Shown here in pieces: positions 58,205 through 64,000 of a DNA stretch of 64,000 nucleotides (position 1 is its first letter; every line of letters starts with the position of its first letter). The notes under the pieces are model-generated. The model was given only the letters and a program-made list of their open reading frames with translations. It had not been told where the DNA came from and did not search any database. The position numbers were made by a program, and so were the translations under genes. This stretch comes from Acidimicrobiaceae bacterium (GTDB lineage: Bacteria; Actinomycetota; Acidimicrobiia; Acidimicrobiales; RAAP-2): the NCBI GenBank assembly GCA_003164095.1, contig PLRX01000065.1, positions 1-64,000 on the forward strand, written 5' to 3'.

Positions 58205-61200
58205 ATGGACAGCCCCGAGGGAGACGCGTCGATGCAGGGTCAGGGCCAGGACGGACGGCCGATCGCTGGCACTGGGGCGTTCGGCCCCAACGCCTGGCTG
58301 GTCGAGGACATGTACGAGCGGTACCAGACGGACCCCTCCTCGGTGTCGGCGTCGTGGCGGGAGTTCTTCGCCGACTACCGGCCCACCGGGAGCGTGCCCG
58401 TGGTGTCGGCCGCACCGGCGCCGACCCCACCGACACAGGCCGCCCCGACGACCCCTCCGGCGCCCGCACCTGGCGCCGGGGCGCCCCCCACCCCGGTCGC
58501 CGGGGCCACACCGCTGCGGGGTGCCGCCGGACGGATCGTGTCGAACATGGAGGCGTCGCTCGGCGTCCCCACGGCGACAAGCGTCCGGGTGGTGCCGGCC
58601 AAGCTGCTCGAGGTCAACCGCACCATCGTCAACAACCAGCTCCAGCGCACGACCGGCGGCAAGGTCAGCTTCACGCACCTCATCGGCTACGCCGTTGTGA
58701 AGGCCCTCGTGGCCGTGCCGGCCATGAACGCGGCATTCGTCGAGGACGTCGACGGCAAGGGGACCCCGGGGGTGCTCCGCCACGACCACGTGGGACTCGG
58801 CCTGGCCGTCGACGTGGAGAAGGGCTCCGGTCGCACCCTGCTGGTGCCGTGCATCGCCGATGCCGACACCCGCGACTTCCAGGGCTTCGTGGCCGCCTAT
58901 GAGGACCTCGTCCGCAAGATCCACAACAACAAGATCGCTCCCGACGACTTTGCGGGCACCACGGTCACCCTCACCAATCCCGGCACGCTCGGGACGGTGC
59001 AGTCGGTGCCCCGCCTCATGCCCGGCCAGGGTGTCATCGTGGGCGTCGGCGCCCTCGGAGTGCCACCGGGCTTCGAGGCGACCGACCCCCGCATGCTGGC
59101 CGAGCTCGGCGTCGGCAAGACGGTGACGGTCACGTCGACGTACGACCACCGCATCATCCAGGGCGCCGAGTCCGGCCTGTTCCTGGCCCGCGTTTCCGAG
59201 TGCCTCATGGGCAAGCACGGCTTCTACGAGGAGGTGTTCGGGTCCCTCGGCATCCCTTACGAACCCGTCACCTGGCAGCGCGACACGTCAGCCGCCGATG
59301 ACGACGGTGGCCACGAGCGGCTCATCAAGCAGAACCGCGTGCAGACCCTCATCAACATGTACCGGGTCCGCGGCCACCTCATCGCCCACCTCGACCCGCT
59401 CGACGCCGAGCCGGTCGACCTGCACCCCGAGCTCGACCCGCTCCACTACGGCCTGACCATCTGGGACCTGCCCCGGACCTTCGTGGCCGACGGCCTGGCC
59501 GGCAAGCAGCTGGCCACCCTCGACGAGATCCTGTCGGTCCTGCGCGACGCCTACTGCCGCACCCTCGGCGTCGAGTACATGCACATCCAGGACCCCGAGC
59601 AGAAGCGGTGGATCCAGCAGCACGTCGAGGGCGTGTCCTCGGTGACGGTGCCCGACGAGCAGCGCCACATCCTCGACCGGCTCAACGCCGCCGAGGTCTT
59701 CGAACGCTTCCTCCACACCCGCTACGTGGGCCAGAAGCGGTTCGGACTGGAGGGTGCCGAGTCGGCCATCGTCATCCTCGACGCCCTCCTCGACGAGGCC
59801 GTGGTCGAGGGCGTGCACGAGTCGGTCATGGGCATGTCCCACCGTGGCCGCCTCAACGTGCTGGCCAACATCGTCGGCAAGTCCTACGGCGAGATCTTCG
59901 AGGAGTTCGAGGGGAACCTCGATCCCGAGTCGGTCCAGGGGTCCGGCGACGTGAAGTACCACAAGGGCGCCACCGGCAACTTCGTCGGCCGCTCGGGTGG
60001 TGCCATCCCCATCACCATGGCCTCCAACCCGTCCCATCTCGAGGCGGTGGACCCGGTCGTGGTCGGCATGGCCCGCGCCCGCCAGGATGCCCTCGGGGGC
60101 GAGCGGGGGAGCGGCAAGCACCTGGTCGACGGCACCGGTGCGCCGTTCCCGGTCCTGCCGATCCTGCTCCACGGCGACGCGGCCTTTGCCGGGCAGGGCG
60201 TGGTGGCCGAGACCCTCAACCTGTCCCAGCTCGCCGGTTACCGCACCGGCGGCACCGTCCACGTGGTCATCAACAACCAGCTGGGTTTCACCACGGCCCC
60301 GGACGCGGCGCGCAGCTCGGTGTACCCGACCGACGTGGCCAAGATGGTCCAGGCGCCCATCTTCCACGTCAACGGTGACGACCCCGAGGCCTGCGCCCGG
60401 GCGGCCCGCCTGGCCTTCGGCTTCCGCCAGGCCTTTCACAAGGACGTCGTCATCGACATGGTCTGCTACCGCAAGCACGGCCACAACGAGGGCGACGACC
60501 CGAGCTACACCCAGCCGCTGATGTACGGCCTGATCGACGCCAAGCGCTCGGTGCGCAAGCTCTACACCGAGGCACTGGTGCGCCGGGGCGACATCTCGCT
60601 GGAGGAGGCCGAGCAGGCACTCGACGACTTCTCGGCCCGGCTGCAGGCCGCGCTCGACGAGACGCGCGCCGAGGCCGAGGGCGCCCCGGCCGCCCCGCTC
60701 ACGCTGCCGGAGTACATCCAGCCCGACCTGACGATCCCCCGGATCGACACCGGCATCGACCCCGAGACGGTGTCCCGCCTGTCCACCGTGGTGCGGTCGG
60801 TGCCCGACGGCTTCGTCCTCCACCCGAAGCTGGCCCGCCAGTTCGAGCAGCGCGACAAGGTGGTGGCCGACGGCGAGATCGACTGGGCCCTGGGCGAGGC
60901 GCTGGCCTTCGGCTCGCTGCTGCTCGAGGGCAGGAACGTCCGGGTCACCGGCCAGGACACCCGTCGCGGGACCTTCTCCCATCGTCACGCCGTGCTGGTC
61001 GACTACGAGACGGGTTCGGAGCACGTCCCGCTCGAGGGACTCGAGGGCGGCCGCTTCACCATCCGCGACTCGCTCCTGTCGGAGTACGCATGCGTGGGCT
61101 TCGAGTACGGCTACTCGGTCGAGGCCCCCGATGGCCTGGTGGCCTGGGAGGCCCAGTTCGGCGACTTCTGGAACGGCGCAGAGATCATCGTCGACAACTT

Positions 61201-61915
61201 CCTGGTGGCCGCCGAGGACAAGTGGGGCCAGAAGTCCGGACTCGCGCTCCTGTTGCCCCACGGCTACGAGGGCCAGGGACCCGAGCACTCCTCGGCCCGC
61301 ATCGAGCGGTTCCTGACGCTGTGCGCGCGGGGCAACCTGCGGGTGGCCGAGCCGACCACCGCCGCCCAGTACTTCCACCTGCTGCGGGCCCAGGTCCACC
61401 TCCCGGACCGCAAGCCGCTCATCGTGTTCACGCCGAAGTCACTGCTGCGCGCCCGTCAGGCCCGGTCACCGATCTCGGCCTTCACGTCGGGGTCCTTCGC
61501 CGAGGTGCTGGACGACCCGGCGGCCGACACCGACGGGTTCGACCGCTCCCGGGTCGACCGGGTGGTGCTGTGTGCCGGCAAGGTCGCCTTCGACGCACTG
61601 GCGCGTCGCGACGAGCTGGGCGACGCAGCGGCCAACGTGGCCGTCGTGCGCGTGGAACAGCTCTACCCCTGGCCCAAGGACACGCTGACCGAGGTGCTTG
61701 CGGGCTACCCGCAGGCCGAGGAGGTCGTGTGGCTGCAGGAGGAGCCCGAGAACATGGGGGCGTGGAACTTCGTCCACAGCCGGCTCCACCGCCTGCTCCG
61801 CAAGAGCCACATCCTGCGCCACGTCAGCCGGGCCGAGTCGGCCAGTCCGGCATCGGGCAGCGCCGCCCTGCACCGCCTCGAGCTCGAGGACCTGCTGGTC
61901 CGGGCGGTGGGCTGA
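58205..61915 (+). CDS. kgd: Multifunctional 2-oxoglutarate decarboxylase/dehydrogenase (Kgd)
   Basis: A 1236-residue fusion that decarboxylates 2-oxoglutarate with ThDP and also carries an E2-like succinyltransferase domain, the actinobacterial form of the TCA-cycle step. The N-terminal FGPNAWLVEDMYERYQ docking stretch, an Ala/Pro linker (about 60-105), then the E2 catalytic domain (about 115-355, with TSTYDHRIIQGAESG). The E1 part follows: SHRGRLNVLANIVGK (about 540), GDAAFAGQGVV and INNQLGF for ThDP, CYRKHGHNEGDDP, and LPHGYEGQGPEHSSARIERF near residue 1020. No lipoyl domain, as known for this group. ATG 58205 is preferred; ATG 58232 would remove nine residues. Confidence 0.95.
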   Translation: MDSPEGDASMQGQGQDGRPIAGTGAFGPNAWLVEDMYERYQTDPSSVSASWREFFADYRPTGSVPVVSAAPAPTPPTQAAPTTPPAPAPGAGAPPTPVAGATPLRGAAGRIVSNMEASLGVPTATSVRVVPAKLLEVNRTIVNNQLQRTTGGKVSFTHLIGYAVVKALVAVPAMNAAFVEDVDGKGTPGVLRHDHVGLGLAVDVEKGSGRTLLVPCIADADTRDFQGFVAAYEDLVRKIHNNKIAPDDFAGTTVTLTNPGTLGTVQSVPRLMPGQGVIVGVGALGVPPGFEATDPRMLAELGVGKTVTVTSTYDHRIIQGAESGLFLARVSECLMGKHGFYEEVFGSLGIPYEPVTWQRDTSAADDDGGHERLIKQNRVQTLINMYRVRGHLIAHLDPLDAEPVDLHPELDPLHYGLTIWDLPRTFVADGLAGKQLATLDEILSVLRDAYCRTLGVEYMHIQDPEQKRWIQQHVEGVSSVTVPDEQRHILDRLNAAEVFERFLHTRYVGQKRFGLEGAESAIVILDALLDEAVVEGVHESVMGMSHRGRLNVLANIVGKSYGEIFEEFEGNLDPESVQGSGDVKYHKGATGNFVGRSGGAIPITMASNPSHLEAVDPVVVGMARARQDALGGERGSGKHLVDGTGAPFPVLPILLHGDAAFAGQGVVAETLNLSQLAGYRTGGTVHVVINNQLGFTTAPDAARSSVYPTDVAKMVQAPIFHVNGDDPEACARAARLAFGFRQAFHKDVVIDMVCYRKHGHNEGDDPSYTQPLMYGLIDAKRSVRKLYTEALVRRGDISLEEAEQALDDFSARLQAALDETRAEAEGAPAAPLTLPEYIQPDLTIPRIDTGIDPETVSRLSTVVRSVPDGFVLHPKLARQFEQRDKVVADGEIDWALGEALAFGSLLLEGRNVRVTGQDTRRGTFSHRHAVLVDYETGSEHVPLEGLEGGRFTIRDSLLSEYACVGFEYGYSVEAPDGLVAWEAQFGDFWNGAEIIVDNFLVAAEDKWGQKSGLALLLPHGYEGQGPEHSSARIERFLTLCARGNLRVAEPTTAAQYFHLLRAQVHLPDRKPLIVFTPKSLLRARQARSPISAFTSGSFAEVLDDPAADTDGFDRSRVDRVVLCAGKVAFDALARRDELGDAAANVAVVRVEQLYPWPKDTLTEVLAGYPQAEEVVWLQEEPENMGAWNFVHSRLHRLLRKSHILRHVSRAESASPASGSAALHRLELEDLLVRAVG

Positions 61916-61965
61916 CCGCCTCCCACCCCCTTGGCGACGCGCCGGGTCCCGGCCGCCACCTGGGG

Positions 61966-63312
61966 TCAGCCCAGGAAGTCGTGGGCCAGGGCCATCCACA
62001 TCTCGTTGGACAGCCGCAGCGACTCGACGTCGACCCGCTCGTCGATGCCGTGGAACATCGCCCCGTACTGCTCGAACCCGATGGCCGTGCTGTGCAGCCC
62101 GAAGCCGTAGGAGGTCGCGCCGAGGGTCCGGGTGTAGCGGGCGTCGGTCGCCCCGACGGTCAGGAACGGCACGTTCGTGGAGCCCGGGTAGAAGACGCGG
62201 CTGACCCGCTGCAGCGCGTCCCACAGCGGCGTGTCGATGGGGGAGGAGGAGGCGGGCTCCTCGGCCCGGAAGTCGATCTCCACGCTGTCGGACAGGTCGC
62301 CGAGCACGTCGTCGAGCATGGCCCGTACCTCGCCGGTGTCCCAGCCCGGCAGGGCCCGGATGTCGACCGTCAGCTCGACCCTGTCGGGGATCACGTTGAC
62401 CTTGGTGCCGCCGTGGAGGATGGTAGGGGCCATGGTCGTGTGGGTGCACGCGTGGGCCTGGCGGGCCAGGCCCAGCAGCGGCAGTTCGTCGCAGAAGTCG
62501 TCGATACGGTCGGGGTCCAGCAGCGGCTCGCTCAGCTCGGGAGGGAAGCCGAGGCCCTCGATGAAGCGGACCCAGGCCTCGTGCAACTCGGCCCTCGGCC
62601 GGTACTCGTCGATGCGCCGCACCACCTCGGCCGCCTTGACCAGGGCGTTGTCGGTGCGCAACGGCTGGCTGGCGTGCCCCGGGGTGCCCGTGACGGTCAG
62701 CACGCACCAGAACACGCCCTTCTCGCCGACGATGACCGGCAGCCTCGGCAGCCCGTCGGCGCCGTTCATGGGAAAGCCCCCCGACTCGGTGATCACGTAG
62801 TCGCTGCGGACCTCGTCGGCGTGGTTGGCACACAGCCACCGTGCACCGAAGGTCGACAGTGCCTCCTCGTCGGCCACGGCGATGTAGGTCAGGTCGCCCC
62901 TCGGCCGGAACCCGTCGAGGGCCAGGTGGCGGAAGGCGGTGGCCATCGTGGTGGTGAGGTTCAGCATGTCGATGGCGCCGCGGCCCCAGATCTCGCCGTC
63001 GATGAGCTCGCCGCCGTAGGGGTCATGGGTCCAGTCCGACGGCGTGGCCGGCACGACGTCGGTGTGGCCGAGCAGCGTCAGCGACGGCGCCGTCGGGTCG
63101 GTGCCGGGCAGCCTGGCAACCAGGCTCTTGCGCCCTGGGGAGGGCTCGTAGGTCTCCATCAGCGCGCCGGTGCCCTCGAGGTAGCCCTGCAGGAGCTCGG
63201 CGCTGCGCGCCTCGTGGCCCGAGGCCGGTGTGCCGTCGTTGACGCAGGCGTTCCGGATCAGGTGCTGGAGGAGATCGGTGGCTTCGTCGGCCCGTTGGAT
63301 GTCAGTGGTCAC
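61966..63312 (-). CDS. M20-family metallopeptidase
   Basis: A 448-residue zinc peptidase or amidohydrolase of the M20/M25/M40 clan. Metal and catalytic residues are in LTLLGHTDVVPA (His and Asp, about 80), EIWGRGAIDMLN (about 108-119) and VADEEALSTFGA (Glu pair, about 145). The lid domain has GTPGHASQPL (about 210) and GGTKVNVIPDRVEL (about 303). It cleaves a small peptide or N-acyl amino acid; the substrate is unknown. GTG 63312 is taken as start because TAGGAT lies 7 nt upstream; the frame stays open further up without other support. Confidence 0.88.
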   Translation of the reverse strand: MTTDIQRADEATDLLQHLIRNACVNDGTPASGHEARSAELLQGYLEGTGALMETYEPSPGRKSLVARLPGTDPTAPSLTLLGHTDVVPATPSDWTHDPYGGELIDGEIWGRGAIDMLNLTTTMATAFRHLALDGFRPRGDLTYIAVADEEALSTFGARWLCANHADEVRSDYVITESGGFPMNGADGLPRLPVIVGEKGVFWCVLTVTGTPGHASQPLRTDNALVKAAEVVRRIDEYRPRAELHEAWVRFIEGLGFPPELSEPLLDPDRIDDFCDELPLLGLARQAHACTHTTMAPTILHGGTKVNVIPDRVELTVDIRALPGWDTGEVRAMLDDVLGDLSDSVEIDFRAEEPASSSPIDTPLWDALQRVSRVFYPGSTNVPFLTVGATDARYTRTLGATSYGFGLHSTAIGFEQYGAMFHGIDERVDVESLRLSNEMWMALAHDFLG

Positions 63313-63319
63313 CCGGTCG

Positions 63320-63325
63320 ATCCTA
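63320..63325 (-). promoter_or_regulatory. -10 box TAGGAT, leaderless promoter
   Basis: On the minus strand TAGGAT, then 7 nt, then the GTG at 63312 of the M20 peptidase. Confidence 0.5.
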
Positions 63326-63453
63326 CGACCCCGGCGCTCGCGCGTCCCGGGTCCCCGCCGGGTGCCGACGGGATGCGGGACGGGCGCTCCCAAGGGCCTG
63401 AACAGGGGGCATGGCCGGAGGTCGGTCGGGCAGGTGGTTGACTGTGAGCACCT

Positions 63454-64000
63454 ATGGAATCTGAATCACTGGCCCGCCGGCGCATCGTCGTCGACGGGTC
63501 CAACCTCGCAACCGAGGGTCGCACCCTGCCGAGCCTCGCACAGCTGAACGAGGCGATCGAGACCTTCCTCGAGGAGTTCAAGGGGTTCACGGCCGAGGAC
63601 GTGACGGTGGTCGTCGACGCCTCGTTCGGGCATCGGATCGATCCCGCCGAGGTCAGGCAGTTCGAGGAGGCCATCGAGCACGGCGAACTGGTGACGCCCC
63701 CCGCCGGTGCCGTCGGCCGGGGGGATGGCTTCATCCTCCGGATCGCCGAGAAGTCGGGCGCACTCGTACTCTCCAACGACTCGTTCCAGGAGTTCCATGC
63801 CGAGCGGCCGTGGCTGTTCGAGCCAGGGCGTCTGATCGGCGGCAAGCCGGTGCCCGGTGTCGGGTGGGTGTTCACCCCCCGGACCCCGGTGCGTGGCCCC
63901 CGCAGCCGGTCGGTGACGGCCCAGTCCAAGCGGGAGGCCAAGGCCGCCGCCGGTGGCGCACCGGTCCTCGAGGACGACGCCGTCGCGACGGACGACGGGA
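63454..64000 (+). CDS. NYN/Zc3h12a-like ribonuclease domain protein, cut by the window end
   Basis: The first 182 residues of a protein that runs beyond the window. Residues about 8-125 are a NYN/PIN-type nuclease fold: IVVDGSNLATEG (first Asp), VTVVVDASFGHRI, GRGDGFILRIAEKSGALVLS and SNDSFQEF with further acidic residues, all as in Zc3h12a-like RNases. A basic linker (PRSRSVTAQSKREAKA) and an acidic region follow before the cut. It would be an endoribonuclease acting on structured RNA. The start ATG 63454 lacks a strong Shine-Dalgarno. Confidence 0.75.
   Translation, partial: MESESLARRRIVVDGSNLATEGRTLPSLAQLNEAIETFLEEFKGFTAEDVTVVVDASFGHRIDPAEVRQFEEAIEHGELVTPPAGAVGRGDGFILRIAEKSGALVLSNDSFQEFHAERPWLFEPGRLIGGKPVPGVGWVFTPRTPVRGPRSRSVTAQSKREAKAAAGGAPVLEDDAVATDDG

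Overview
The window reads as chromosomal DNA of a high-GC actinobacterium, most like the class Acidimicrobiia. This is inferred, not proven. The signs are a fused 2-oxoglutarate decarboxylase/dehydrogenase (Kgd), CofC of F420 synthesis, paired PafB/PafC WYL regulators, an actinobacterial HU with a Lys/Ala/Pro tail, several FadD-type ligases, many GTG starts, and about a dozen genes with a TANNNT box 6-8 nt before the start codon, the mark of leaderless transcripts. No rRNA, tRNA or CRISPR array was found.

Layout. 1-1708 is a complete IS1182-type element whose left terminal repeat is the first base of the window. It sits against a gene remnant. 2.0-7 kb: a duplicated DUF4389 membrane protein, a COG4705-type membrane protein, an ECF sigma/zinc anti-sigma pair, and a secreted beta-propeller that shares a promoter-like motif with the sigma gene. 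7-12.5 kb: a likely steroid or lipid catabolism block (two FadD-type ligases, a luciferase-like monooxygenase, an isochorismatase-fold protein) with two KstR-like operators. 12.6-18 kb: dxs, a small thioesterase, and tldD-tldE.

18-34.4 kb is a type IV pilus locus broken by housekeeping genes: a pilM-pilN fusion, pilO, a first pilT, then FmdB-like, moaC and a small ORF, then a two-component system, a prepilin-peptidase-like protein that has lost both catalytic aspartates, then pilB, a second pilT with an extra N-terminal domain, pilC, a frameshifted pilin and an intact pilA. No secretin, PilP or PilQ is visible, as expected for a single-membrane cell.

34.6-39.6 kb: a short acyl-CoA carboxyltransferase, a CtaG-like protein, pafB-pafC, and a Cys/Met/Trp-rich membrane protein. 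39.8-43.5 kb holds a helicase-less MobF relaxase facing a VirD4-like coupling ATPase, next to an HU with a long basic repeat tail. No type IV secretion channel accompanies them. 43.6-55.7 kb: an LmbE deacetylase with cofC, an adenylate cyclase, a GH38 alpha-mannosidase, a malonyl-CoA-synthetase-like ligase, rnhB, an acyl-CoA dehydrogenase, a DMT-type permease, an epimerase and a hydrolase. 55.8-64 kb: a second HU, the queD-queC-queE operon for preQ0, kgd, an M20 peptidase and the start of an NYN-type ribonuclease cut by the window end.

The points most worth following are the prepilin-peptidase homologue without catalytic aspartates, the KstR-like sites (one laid over a leaderless promoter), the divergent ECF motif pair, and the relaxase/coupling-protein/HU block.
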